Shown here: in pieces, positions 21,900-32,967 of the stretch | Layout of the letters: each line of letters opens with the position of its first letter | Numbering within the stretch: position 1 is the stretch's first letter | Assembly (NCBI GenBank): GCA_963930645.1 | Contig: OZ005648.1 | Span: 107,185,667-107,249,666, forward strand | DNA: 64,000 bases | Reading direction: 5' to 3' | DNA from: Salticus scenicus | Lineage: Eukaryota; Arthropoda; Arachnida; Araneae; Salticidae | Program-made: the position numbers and the translations under genes | Notes under the pieces: model-generated | Seen by the model: only the letters and a program-made list of their open reading frames with translations | Database searches by the model: none | What the model was told of the DNA's origin: nothing

Positions 21900-21932
<33 letters not shown>

Positions 21933-22510
21933 AATAGAAAGGAAGGAAGAAAACTAAACCAAAAATGAACGTAAAAATGGTGGGAAAAACATGTTCGGCA
22001 TAATAAATTAAAATTAAATCATTTTTGTATCTGAAAATCGTACGTTATAATATTTTCGTCATGTTTAGTGCGATATATCGATGTTCAAATATGCTTAAAA
22101 GAAAAACTTTTCTTAGACAATAATGTATCCGAATTATTTTGTGTGTCTTTGTACACAACAATCCAGTTATGCTATATTTATCATTTTAAATAAGACACAC
22201 TCTATATTAAACCCGAATAACATACATGAATGTCAAAGCGTTTCGAAAAGATGTAAGGAAATGTCAAAGTAAGAAATAGATTGACAAACAAACAGATAGA
22301 CGCATGAAGGTAGAGAATTGTAGACGAACAGAAGTTACAAAACTTTTTTTGTAAAGCGCTAAAAATGCATAACACAACTGGACATTAACTTTACTTTTCA
22401 ATTATCCCTTATATTCTTTAACGTATTTTAATATTTTTGTGTAGCCTTGCAAATCAATCATTAATGCCATATTCTTTATGAAACATATTTTTGCGCATCT
22501 GAATAACGTA
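21426..22510. other. Intron sequence with simple repeats
   Basis: (AAT)n at about 21577-21600 and an A-run at 21901-21930. No gene was recognised. Confidence 0.4.
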
Positions 22511-22725
22511 CAGTCGGTAACAAAAGTGTCCGAACATTAGAAAAAATTCCTATATGTAAAAAAAGTACACTTCATACGGTTTTGTTAAATAAATCCTTGT
22601 CGAATCCTGTTCTTAGTCAGTGTAAGAACGTGATTCGATAAGGATTTATATAACAAAACCGTATGAAGTGTACTTTTTTTACATAGGATTTTTTGTTAGT
22701 GTTCGGACACTTTTGTTACCGACTG
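22511..22725. repeat. Palindromic Tc1-type MITE, subfamily 1
   Basis: 215 bp, flanked by TA on both sides. It starts CAGTCGGTAACAAAAGTGTC and ends with the inverted complement. Almost the whole element is one hairpin, with arms meeting at about 22618 (CTTAGTCAGTGTAAG). No coding capacity. The termini are of Tc1 type. Confidence 0.9.
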
Positions 22726-23095
22726 TATGTTAATTCCTTTATTTTACGTAATACAAAAATATTAAAATATGCTTCAAGGAAATACCTAAATATCTTTCAT
22801 ACATCGTAATGTATTCAAATTTTTTCGCGTGTCCCTGTACATAAAGTAGTATTGCCGTTCACACCATCTTCAATAAAAAATATGCCACAGTGATTTTAAA
22901 TAATATATAACTATAGTTAAAGAGCATTCTAAAATTATCCACGAAAAAGAAAGCCTCGACAGACGGACAGATAAACAGAATTCATAAACACACTTCAAAG
23001 TATGATGTAAAATGTTAAAAATTTAAAATAAGACATAAAGTAAGAAAACGTTGGCAAAAAATAATAATAATTATAAACCATTGTTTTAGTACATA

Positions 23096-23308
23096 CAGTC
23101 GGTAACAAAAGTGTCCGAACACTAGCAAAAATTCCTATGTAAAAAAAGTACACTTAAAACTGTTTTGTTAAATAAATCCTTGTCGAATCATGTTCTTAGA
23201 CTGACTAAAAACATGATTCGACAAGGATTTGTTTACCAAAACAGTATTAACTCTACTTTTTTTACATAGGAATTTTTGCTAGTGTTCGGACATTTTTGTT
23301 ACCGACTG
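23096..23308. repeat. Palindromic Tc1-type MITE, subfamily 1
   Basis: 213 bp, TA-flanked, starting CAGTCGGTAACAAAAGTGTC. Same hairpin core (AAATAAATCCTTGTCGAATC) as the other copies. Confidence 0.9.
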
Positions 23309-23530
23309 TACTGTGACGAAAATTTTTTTTCGTTTGTAATTTATCAAAAATTCAAAACTTACAAAGATAAAAATAACTCAAAAATTCAGTGCCCAAGTTT
23401 CTGATGAAAATTTAAAGAGCTAATACAATAGATTTACATAAACATGAACACGCAAATTCTTGGACTCTGCTAGTCAAAATATAAAGAATTGATTTCAACT
23501 AAAAATAAAAATAAAAATAAAATAAATGTA

Positions 23531-23744
23531 CAGTCGGCTGCAAAATTATTCGAGCACTAGCAATAATCCCTGTCTAAAAAAAGTACACTTAATACTGCTT
23601 TGTTAAATAAATCCTTATCGAATCATGTTCTTAGTCAGTCTAAGAAAATGATTCGACAAGGATTTATTTAACAAAACAGTCTTATGTGTACTTTTTTAAT
23701 ATAGGAATTATTGGCTAGTGCTCGAATAATTTTGCAGCCGACTG
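23531..23744. repeat. Palindromic Tc1-type MITE, subfamily 2
   Basis: 214 bp, TA-flanked. The ends are CAGTCGGCTGCAAAATTATT, different from subfamily 1 after the first seven bases, but the inner hairpin is the same sequence. Confidence 0.9.
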
Positions 23745-23914
23745 TAAGTGATAAAAAAAGCAAAAACATTTTGGTGATATATTTACCTTTCAGTATATCA
23801 GGTGTAAATTGAAGAATGATTGTAATTAATATAAATGTATTAGTACAGTAGTAGACACTTTTAAACTCTAAAAATAATTTTTTTTTAAGAAGCATTCAGG
23901 TTCACCTCGCCCTC

Positions 23915-24350
23915 AAAGTTAGCTTTACAGCGCTCTATGTAGAGTATGATTTCCCACGAGACAAATAGAGCAAGCATCGGGCCCCCATTTTTAAAAGGGC
24001 CTCTAAATCTTTTTTTTTTTTTTTTTTTTAAAGGCATATTACATACAGTCGGCTGCAAAATTATTCGAGCACTAGCCAATAATTCCTATATTTAAAAAGT
24101 ACACTTAAGACTGTTTTGCTAAGTAAATCCTTGTCGAATCATGTTCTTAGACTGATTAAGAACATGACTCGAAAAGGATTTATTTAACAAAGCTGTATTA
24201 AGTGTACTTTTTTTTTGTCAAGGATTATTGCTAGTGCTCGAATAATTTTGCAGCCGACTGTATGTCCAAAATTTATTTTCTGCTTGAAGAGGCGGCCCAA
24301 CATTATGATTTTACCCTGAGGCTCCATTTCTGTAAGTCAGTCCGTGCACT
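23915..24350 (+). repeat. hAT-like MITE, older copy interrupted by a palindromic MITE
   Basis: GATTTCCCACGAGACAAATA, AAAGGGCC and GTAAGTCAGTCC match the element at 29991-30184 in the same order. The palindromic MITE at 24046-24260 is inserted in its middle. Boundaries are approximate. Confidence 0.6.
24046..24260. repeat. Palindromic Tc1-type MITE, subfamily 2
   Basis: 215 bp, flanked by TA, ends CAGTCGGCTGCAAAATTATT. Inserted into the hAT-like MITE at 23915-24350. Confidence 0.9.
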
Positions 24351-24704
24351 CTACTATTAATGACTTGATATAAGACAATTTTAAACGATCGGTTCCAGAA
24401 AGAGATTCATTTATGATTGAAACACTGAGAACATTTTGTCTTTTTATCGTTATTTCGTGTTGCTTTGCAAAGGTAAACCAAATTTTACTTGGTTCGTATA
24501 GGTGCTTATTTCAAGCTGATGTTTTGTATTCTCTGCTTTCATATGACTAAAAAATACGTAAAAATCATTTATTTTGTTAAATAAATTTTTAATTATATAA
24601 TAGCACAAATCTATTTTATAGGGGTCAGAATTGGTACCACAATATGTCGTGATTACTGGTAGTGGAAAAGTCTTTCTACAACTGAGTCATTTAATATTGA
24701 AGGT

Positions 24705-24828
24705 TGGTTAGTTGGGTTTTACGTCGCACTAGTGCTGCGCAGATGGGCAATTGGCGATGGTCTGGGACTCACCCCTAGAGGTGGTCCGGAGACATGCCAT
24801 CGCAATTTTGATCCTTCACCTTTAATAT
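24705..24828 (-). repeat. tRNA-derived SINE, 3' fragment
   Basis: On the minus strand this matches the last 120 bases of the SINE at 30379-30696 (GGACCACCTCTAGGGG, GCACTAGTGCGA). The tRNA-like head is missing, so the copy is 5'-truncated. Confidence 0.75.
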
Positions 24829-25079
24829 TGAAGGAGAGGTTCAATAAGTGGACATTGGGTCATATTCTTCTAAATTTGGAATGCAAAAGGGGCACTGAAA
24901 ATCAAATCGAAATATGACGTTCATATTCCAAATTTAGTGACGAGATTTGCATTTTATCGAAATATTGGGCGTTGTAAATAAGGTGTAAAGCGATTTTTGC
25001 GTAACTTTAATTTACTAATTAATGCATCGCGCTTGTGTCATGTGATAGAGACCAGTTTAGAATTACCAAGCCAAGCCAA

Positions 25080-26100
25080 AGCATAAGTTGAAAAAAAAGT
25101 GATAAGTAAATTTGAAATTTCGAAAATGAAAGATTCATCGTCACTGCATTCTTAACGAATTTCTCCAAGGTAAAAGTGTTGCAAAAGTATTCCAATTAAT
25201 TTGTTCTGTTCTCGGGTAGCAAATCTTATCGAAAAGCACATGCAAATTTTGGTTTCAACGTTTTAAAGATGACGATTTCGATGTTACCGACTGAGAATTT
25301 AGCAGCGTTTCCCTGTAGGCAAAGCAGGAAAATTTGCAAACACTGCTTGATGAGGATGCATTGCAAATGCAAAAACTACTTGTCTAACAATTAGGAGTAT
25401 CACAAAAACGATTTCTAATCGTTTACATGGATTGGATAAGATACAGAAGGCAGTAATATTGATGCATTAAGCCAGAGGAATAAGACTGAGCGTATCTTGA
25501 TGTGATTGAATCTGCTCAACAAGCAACACAGGAAATGTTTCTTACAGAAAATCGTAGAGGGAGATGAAAAATGGATATGCAATGATAATTTGAAAGGCAA
25601 TAAACATTAGGTGAATCCCAGCAAAGTAATAATATCGATGCCGAAATGAGCCTTTCAGTGCAAAAAAGTTCACCTATCCATCTGGTGGGGTATAACGAGT
25701 GTGCTGTGTTAGAACAAGTGTAATTGCCAAACGCTATAATCATCGATTCCTTCGATTAAACCGTTAATTCGGTTGAAAACGTCTCTTTACTGGCAAAGGT
25801 TTGCGCCCAGTCAAATTGCTTTGTGTTGAGTGAGAGGCTTTATGTTGAGAAAGCTGTCAAGGACATGTTAGTAACACAGTACTGGGATATTTTAGAGCAC
25901 TCGGCGTATAGCTCTGACATAGCTCTTTCGGACAATTATTTGTTTCGGTCGATCCAGAATACTTGTCTTCCGTACACTTCCGGACAGTGGACGAAGTACG
26001 AAAATGAATTGACGACTCCATCGTGTGAAATGACGAATAATTCTACACTGCTGGCATCCGTCAGCTGCCTGAAATATGGTTGAAATATGCCTGAAATATG
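25080..26100 (+). pseudogene. Mariner transposase relic 1
   Basis: Broken pieces of a mariner transposase in order. They are a HTH-side segment (VTAFLTNFSKVKVLQKYSN, then SKSYRKAHANFGFN, like a mariner FQRF segment), then VEGDEKWICNDNLKG with the first catalytic Asp near 25566. Last comes YSSDIALSDNYLFRSIQN, with the final Asp of the mariner D,D34D triad near 25918. Many stops and frameshifts separate the pieces, so the gene is dead. The LFRSIQN tail is typical of mariner rather than Tc1. Confidence 0.8.
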
Positions 26101-26712
26101 ATATATTTTAGTGAATAAAGTGGCATTCCTAGTTTTCAATTGCGTAATTTCTAAAACGCACTTCAAAAGTTATTATTTACCACACCTAATAACACGCAGA
26201 ATCACTGCAACTATCTGAAAACAAAATTGATTAGTCTAAGCATTTTTAAGATTGCCATTCAAGGGAGCAATGAAGATATTATTTACATATTGAAACAATT
26301 TCATTGAAGCATTGGAACTGGAATGGGCGATGAAACTATTAAATCTCCCTTTCCGTTTTTTTCCCCCAAGTTCACGATACAAGTGTATACATTTTCATCA
26401 GTCTATTAATGTATTAATGCAACAAAAGTATCTTTTGTTAATTATAAATATTTCAAATTAGTTAGAATTTTATTTCACTTTTTATTCAAAAATACAAAAG
26501 TGTCCACTACTGGAAGAGAAAATGTCCATTACTATGCGCATATGTGCTCTCTGGGTTATTTTATGGGGTCCCAGCTTGTATTCACGGGAATTTCATAAAA
26601 AAAAAAAAGACGGAAAATTCTGAACGGCTGACGAACGTGATCCTAGTTCGAAACCAGCAATTCTTATGTACTAGCTTGGAGGGCAGAACCTTTTGGGCAT
26701 TAATGGTACTTA
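26101..26712. other. Intron sequence without recognised gene
   Basis: Noncoding. It contains one isolated TGTCCACTACTGG (26497-26509), the motif repeated in the element at 56900-58320. Confidence 0.4.
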
Positions 26713-26924
26713 CAGTCGGCTGCAAAATTATTCGAGCACTAGCAATAATCCCTGTCTAAAAAAAGTACACTTAATACTGCTTTGTTAAATAAATCCTTAT
26801 CGAGCTATGTTCTTAGACTGACTGAGAACATGATTTGACAAGAATTTATGTAACAAACAGTATTAAGTGTACTTTTTTCATAGGAATTATTGCTATAGCG
26901 CTCGAATAATTTTGCTGCCAACTG
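26713..26924. repeat. Palindromic Tc1-type MITE, subfamily 2, slightly decayed
   Basis: Starts CAGTCGGCTGCAAAATTATT after TA and ends TTTTGCTGCCAACTG before TA. Small deletions in one arm (AACAAACAGTATTAAG). Confidence 0.85.
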
Positions 26925-27119
26925 TATTTAGAACATCTTGTAACGAACATGCTTGAATGATTTTAATAAATAAATAATCAGTTTCACTTGTTAAAAACAA
27001 AAATATGCATTAAATCATGTTAAGTGGCAAAATGATATAGCAAAATGAATTAAAAATTAAACAATGTAATTGATAAGTACAGTTGGAAAGTGTTTTGCAA
27101 TGCAAATGCATTTAAAACT

Positions 27120-27583
27120 AGTATATGTTGTGGCCACCACATGATTTTCGTCTATATTTTCCTATACAAATTCACTCAGTAAAAATAATTTATTGAAATT
27201 ATTATTTAAAAAAATTATCTTCCATGATAATGCAGACGATTTCCATATTAGAGAAGTAGTATAACACTAAATATAAAAAAAAGTGAATTTTATTGTCAAT
27301 ATTACATTAATTTTTTTTTTTTTTTGTTAAAAATGAAAAAAATCGATAACTTAATTTTAAATTATCCCAGATCAATGGTTCAACCATTCGTTTTAAAGGT
27401 GTTGACGAGACCTTTCGAAAGATACCCATCATGAAAATTTACTCCCCTCGATGGGGGACTTCCTCTCAAGGAGGATGGCGAGGCTCCTACACATATATAG
27501 GCTCCTACACGAGGCTCCTACACATATCTCTATTATAAATAATTCTTGTAAATTTCATAATGATTACTAAAAAATAATTCTAG
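27120..27583 (+). repeat. Family R repeat, 3'-truncated
   Basis: Starts AGTATATGTTGTGGCCACCA and carries the conserved GTTCAACCATTCGTTTTAAA and CGAAAGATACCCAT blocks. It stops at AAAAATAATTCTAGA, before the body present in the next copy. Confidence 0.75.
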
Positions 27584-27857
27584 ATGTGTTTTAAGTTATT
27601 TCAGCCTTCAAACGTCACAAGTATTTACAATCATTTTTTTTAGCCTTTTGGATTGAATAAGTTTAGTAAATTTTTTAGCTTAGAAAAGATTATATTTTAA
27701 ATGAGTTATTTGCGAAATATCACCACTATTTCAATTAATTTTGACAGATAATCCTTATATCGTATGGAAATTAAAACTCAAATCTCCTAAATCAGTAGTC
27801 GCCAATCGGTGGTCCGCAGAAAAATCTTGACATTATTTTCAGTTTTAATTAGAAACT

Positions 27858-28520
27858 AGTATGTTGTGGCCATAACAAGACTTTCTTCTATATTTATATC
27901 GATAAAATTTAAATCGATAGCTTTGTTTTAAATTATCACATATTTATAGTTCAACCATTCGTTTTAAAGGTATTGACGAGACCTTTCGAAAGATATACAT
28001 CTTGAAAATTTACTCCCTTCGAGGGGGGACTTCCCCCCCCCCCCAGGGGGGGGGGGTTCACGAGGCTCCTGCACATGCAAAAAATTTTTCCCAGTTGACT
28101 ATTTCTATTATAAATAATTCTTGTAAATGTCCTAATGATTACTAAAAAATAATTCTCTTTATGCACATTTATACAAGATTTTGCCCTATATCACCATGTT
28201 AAAAATTTAGAAAAAGCGGGATGGCAACGTAACCTGTCAGACGATTTTTACCAAAAGTTGATAGGCACTAATTTATGTCAAGGTGCAACTACATACCAAT
28301 TTGTATGAAATTCTGTGCAGTAGTTTCTGAGATACAGTTGCCAGAAAATTTTGTCACACACACACAGACAGACAGACAGACAGACATTTTCTAAAAATGG
28401 TCAAATCGTGTTCTACCGCTCTCAAAACGTGTAAATCCATCAAAAACCCGAGGACGAAAATTTTTACGAATCCAATACTTTCTTCTATTGAATATAGAAG
28501 AAAGTAATAATATTAATGCT
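27858..28520 (+). repeat. Family R repeat, near full length
   Basis: Starts AGTATGTTGTGGCC and ends AATATAGAAGAAAGTAATAA. It has the GTTCAACCATTCGTTTTAAA block, G- and C-runs near 28022-28050, one internal monomer (CCAAAAGTTGATAGGCAC to GTTTCTGAGATACAG), and a (CAGA)n tract at 28357-28385. No protein-coding frame was seen. Confidence 0.78.
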
Positions 28521-29259
28521 GATTTTAAATTCAGGATTTTCTGAATTACTCATACTCACAACATTAAACTTAGAGAGAGGATAAATGGAAAAATCTTTTA
28601 TCAAAAAAATTTAAATTGTAAATATCTGGGATAGTCATATATTTCTTTTAATTTCTAATCTGCATTTATTACTCAGCTGAGAATTGTTCTAAATTTATCA
28701 GAACATTTCAATTCTTCAATGGTTTAAAATGTATGTGAAAAGCTTAATTTTACATTGGATTTTAATAATATAACAATATAATATGCATATTCGTAAAATT
28801 AATAAGTACAGTTTTATAAATAGAAATAGCAATTAATCATTTATTTAAATCTTCTGTTTAAGTTTATTATAATATGGAAGCAATAAAAATGTGTTCACGT
28901 TCTTACCCTATAACTGTTTTAATACAATCAAAAAACCTTTAAGAACCTGAATCAAACAATGTTTAACAAACTGTAGTTATTTAATCGTCCTTAGAAGTGT
29001 CCGCAGCGGTCCTATATTTTCACGTTTGTTTTATTATTTTATAACCACTAGTTTTATATATATATATACATTTTTTCTCAAAATTTTAAAGCTAAACCAA
29101 TATGTAAAAATATACTGATTGATTAAAGTGGTGACAAAATAATAAAACGCACGTTTACGCGCATATTATTTACGTTTATATTATTTAAAATTTATTAATT
29201 TATTATAATTACATAGATTATAGATATTACTGTTGATTTGTTTAATTTCGAAAGCCGTA
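28521..29259. other. Intron sequence without recognised features
   Basis: AT-rich and noncoding. Nothing was recognised. Confidence 0.4.
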
Positions 29260-29990
29260 TATTGAAGTAGCCCGCAGTAAGCAGAAGATAGAAGCTTTCA
29301 GTGGGATTAATTCCTTTAATCAAAGATTACAGCTCCCGGCAAATCCAACGATAAAATGTTAGCTGTTTATTGAAATGATAGCTCGTCATGTAATTTTGTT
29401 GTAAGGTGAAAAAGAAGTTTTAAAACTGACCACATATACTTCGCAGTCACAGAGGATCCAAAAAGTAGAAAACCATTACTCACGGACGATGCTACCAGAA
29501 TGCAGAAAGTGAAGAACTTTACCGTATTATACTGCAGAGCAACCATTTAAATAATCGTTAATATCGGTAAGAATGATCTAAGTTAAGGCAATGTGTTGAA
29601 AATTATTTACAAAGAATTGCACACGGAAAAAGGTGTCAACACGCTGGATTCTACGATTACTAACTACTTTTTAGAAGCAAACACATCGAAATCTGTTAAG
29701 AGAGATGTTGAATCTCTGGGAACAAAACAAAGAGGATATTTTAGTCATCTGCTAACTATGGATGAGTCTTGAATCGATCAATATGATAAAAAGACTCCAG
29801 GGGTGAGCAAGGAGTGGAAGCACAGTGACTCACCTTCCTCAAGAAGACTAGCGTACAGACCGTCTGCTAGGAAAATCATACAGTTTGTCTTTTAGGATTG
29901 TCAGAAAGCAATGCTAACATAAATTATCTAGAGAAGGTCAGATCATCACTAGGTCCTAATATTGCACACTGCCGAACAAATTACGTAACG

Positions 29991-30184
29991 CAAGGTCTGA
30001 TTTCCCACGGGTCAAATGGGGCAAGCGCCCAGGCCCAAATCTAAAAGGGCCCCCGAATCAGCTGTCTTTTGAAATTAAAAGCACCGAATATGAATACAAA
30101 ATTTACTTTGTGCATTTTATAATAGAAGGAGGTTCCCAATTAATGATTTTGTCCTCGGCCCGTCATTTTGTAGGTCAGTCCCTG
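29991..30184 (+). repeat. hAT MITE with 8-bp target duplication
   Basis: Left end CAAGGTCTGA, right end TCAGTCCCTG (imperfect inverted repeats). It is flanked by ACGTAACG (29983-29990) and ACGTAATG (30185-30192). Internal GGGCAAGCGCCCAGG and AAAGGGCCCCCG. 194 bp, no coding capacity. Inserted into mariner relic 2. Confidence 0.82.
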
Positions 30185-30378
30185 ACGTAATGCTCTGACC
30201 AAGAAACGGAATACTCACCAAAGGCAAGGCATCCACCTTCTTGTCGACAAATGCCCCTGCTCACTCGTCTGTAGGTGAAGTTGAGGAATCAAAGCGATGT
30301 GACTTTAAAATTTTGCTTTCTCTGCTCTATTCTCTTGGTCTTACACCAAGTGACTTTTTCTTCTTCTCCAGAAAAAAA

Positions 30379-30696
30379 GGACCGCGGTAACCCAGTTGGT
30401 AGAGCGCCGGCCTCGTAATTGGACGATTGCGGGTTCGGTATTCAAGCCGGCCAAAGACCGTCGTGTACACTAATGGTGGCTGGTGCACATAAAATCTGTC
30501 GTGGCCGCAATGTCCTCCATGTTCCCATCAAAAATTATACCTCTGGGGGTCACCGAAGCGGGAGAGCCCTTCCGTGGAGGATCAAAATTGTGATGACATG
30601 TCTCCGGACCACCTCTAGGGGTGTGTCCCAGACCGTCGCCAATTGCCCATCTGCGAAGCACTAGTGCGAAGTTAAACCCAACCACCCAACCACCAC
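30379..30696 (+). repeat. tRNA-derived SINE, full length, with 11-bp target duplication
   Basis: 318 bp flanked by CCAGAAAAAAA on both sides (30368-30378, 30697-30707). The first 75 bases resemble a tRNA: A-box region TAACCCAGTTGGTAGAGCG, anticodon loop CTCGTAA (CGT, threonine) and B box GGTTCGGTATTC. The tRNA-unrelated body ends with the 3' segment GCACTAGTGCGAAG, then AAACCCAACCACCC. It is the reference copy for the fragments at 24705, 57231, 57685 and 60062. The long frames on both strands here are by-products. Confidence 0.9.
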
Positions 30697-30881
30697 CCAG
30701 AAAAAAACATTTGGGTCGGTGATTTAAAAACACAAATGATGTTATTCAAAAGGTAAAATCGTAGTTTTCGATGCAATCTGTTGAGCTCTACAATGACAGA
30801 CAGTCTCCGAAAAGTCAAAAAACACTGGATATGTATAACTCTGGTAGAGGATAGTGAAGTTTTACAAATAACAAATAAAAG

Positions 30882-30882
<1 letters not shown>

Positions 30883-30910
<28 letters not shown>
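30883..30910. repeat. (CT)n microsatellite
   Basis: Uninterrupted TCTC run of about 28 bases. Confidence 0.95.
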
Positions 30911-30916
<6 letters not shown>

Positions 30917-31324
30917 AGTAACAATTAAAACTTTGCGACAACTTTTGGTCTATATTTATTTTATGCAGTGTTGCCAAATCTGGCGGAATTTTTATTCAAT
31001 AATCACCAATAATTTTGAGAAGTGATATTTGATATACATAATTGACTATCAATCTTTGAAGTGATTAGGCAAACGTTACAAATAAAAATTATTGGTTTAT
31101 TGAATACAAAATCCACTAGATCTGAAAACACTAATTTTATGTATACATTACCCTGATATACAAAAATTAGAAAATGTCAGTTTTTCATTATTAATGATAT
31201 CAATAAGAAGAAATGTCAATTTGTAATAATTTGATCACCAATTATACATCCAAATTCAATTAACATGATTTTTCATCATGATCCTCGTATACAAATTAAT
31301 TTTTGTACACATATATACAATAAC

Positions 31325-31630
31325 AGCTAAGATATAGTTTTCTCTTAAGTGAGGAGAAATGCAGCTACCTGTTGGACGTTATGTACCGAAATCTAATTAG
31401 CATCAAGTGAAAACGCAATAAAATATGAATTATATTTTTAGAATTCCGTCTGCTAGTTCGTGAGACATAACGTCCAAAAATTTTTTATAATGCATACACA
31501 ATTTTATAGACAGTCATTTTCTAAAAATAGTCAAATCATGTTCAGAATATCTCAAAACGTTTAAAACCCTTGAAAACCATAGTGAAAATTTTCAGAAATC
31601 CAATAATTCTTCTTATGCACATAGAAGAAT
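31325..31630 (+). repeat. Family R repeat, 3' half, decayed
   Basis: CACTAGTTCGTGAGACATAA-like text, a single GACAGTCATTTTCTAAAAAT block, CTCAAAACGTTTAAAACCC and AATCCAATAATTCTTCTTA follow the same order as the 3' half of the copy at 27858-28520. Confidence 0.65.
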
Positions 31631-32025
31631 ATGTATGTATATATAATATAAAATGCAAAATATTTTGAAAATAAATAAACCAGAAAACAAAATTTCAAAA
31701 TATTTTACATTTTACATTATATTTAAAATTACATATCTTGTATTCGCTGCATTTTCTTGCGCATTATGTATGTAAATTTAATTTCAATTTTGCTTATTTT
31801 ATTGATTTTTTTTTTTTTTAACCTTTGATATTTTTCTCTTATATATATATATATATATAACCACAGAAAGTATGTTCTCTATCATTTTATTCGCCTTTGA
31901 CAAAATTATAACTTATCGACCTATATTATAAAATGTTATTTAAATGTCAGCTTGTAATTATTTGATAAGAAGAATGTTGTTCATTTTTATTTAAGTTTAG
32001 AAAATGTCATGGGATCATTTTACAG
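31631..32025. other. Intron sequence before exon b
   Basis: AT-rich, with a (TA)n tract at about 31842-31860. No other feature. Confidence 0.4.
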
Positions 32026-32114
32026 CAAAGAGGATTTACCGCAGTACTGCTTTGCTATATACTCAAAATGGGGAAAGCCACACAAGAAAAGCGCTGTTAT
32101 TCCCAAAGGAGCTG
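32026..32114 (+). CDS. DEG/ENaC sodium channel, exon b
   Basis: The acceptor ATCATTTTACAG ends at 32025 and the donor GTGAGG starts at 32115. The 89 bases encode KEDLPQYCFAIYSKWG followed by KPHKKSAVIPKGAG. The segment YCFAIYS corresponds to the conserved G-x-CYTFN block of DEG/ENaC channels. The start was chosen because one base completes the GA left by exon a. A second AG at 31999-32000 gives a longer exon but the wrong phase. It ends with one base of a split codon. Confidence 0.75.
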
Positions 32115-32529
32115 GTGAGGCCGTTAATTCATTCTATTTTCCTAATTTTCCCATTGCTCTAGCTGTTGTTATATTAAATTAATATCAAATCATATATTAT
32201 TATTTTTTAATTTAATTTAATTTATTTAATTAAATTAAATTAATTAAATTTATTTATTTATTTACTTTTTATTTATTTATTTTTGGAGAGAGGGAAGAAA
32301 CTATTATGCTTTAATTGTGAGTAATGTTTTATAAATATGCTGTTACAGCAAAATTATATAAAATATTGAAGCAATGAACATCTGTTAATGCAAACATTTA
32401 TTGAAATAGGAAAAAAAACACATAGAAAATGTGCCACATTTTCTCTGTGTTTTTCTTCATTTTTTTTCCCTTTGCCAAAATGGGATAATTTCTGGAATAA
32501 TAACAGGACAATTCTGCTAACGTATCTTA

Positions 32530-32964
32530 TGCTCCTATTACACACGACGTTTTTTCACGAACTTTTATTTGAGCCAATCTTTGCTCCAATTTCTGGAAGC
32601 CGAAATTTGAAAGAAGGTTGCAGTAGTTGAGTCAAAAATTGTTCGAAAAACTGGTTTGCACAGTGTACAGTACACGTCAAGGCGCACCTATTTATCGTTC
32701 TTTTAACTGGGGCGACCCGAAGACTACACGGGAGAGCGAAGAGAACATCGATGAATGAATTCCCGCTGGCGCTATCTGTTCTTGGCGAGTACAAGATTTC
32801 TTCTATTAGCTTATCAGAGTAGGAGAAGTTGTTCGTACGAACAACTTTTTATGATTAGCCAGAAAAAATTGTTCATATTCCCAATTCCCTGGGCGTTGAG
32901 GTGGCCTGAGCCAACAAAATTGGCTCAAATGTTGTGCGAAAAATCGTTGTGTATGATAGAAGCA
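32530..32964 (+). repeat. Harbinger-type MITE, copy 1
   Basis: 435 bp between TTA duplications (32527-32529, 32965-32967). Imperfect terminal inverted repeats TGCTCCTATTACACACGACG and TGCTTCTATCATACACAACG. Subterminal TTTGAGCCAA occurs on both arms. No transposase. A TTA duplication is the rule for PIF/Harbinger elements. Confidence 0.75.
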
Positions 32965-32967
32965 TTA

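Larger units (their letters stand above)
29260..30880 (+). pseudogene. Mariner transposase relic 2, with two insertions
   Basis: Pieces in order along the + strand. MDES, a stop, then IDQYDKKTPGVSKEWKHSDS matches the mariner DETWIHHYTPETKQQSKxW block with its first catalytic Asp near 29761. SSRRLAYRPSARKIIQFVF, then NALTKKRNTHQRQGIHLLVDK and a degraded tail near 30720-30880 follow. The copy is interrupted by a 194-bp hAT MITE at 29991-30184 and by a SINE at 30379-30696, and carries several stops. It is an older layer than both insertions. Confidence 0.8.

Noticed and set aside
22511..23744. Hairpins as microRNA precursors or terminators
   Set aside because: They are full-length palindromic MITEs with TA duplications, repeated in several copies; small-RNA data would be needed for any other role.
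30419..30733. Two opposed frames of 81 and 87 codons
   Set aside because: They lie inside a tRNA-derived SINE with flanking duplication, so they are by-products of its GC-richer sequence.
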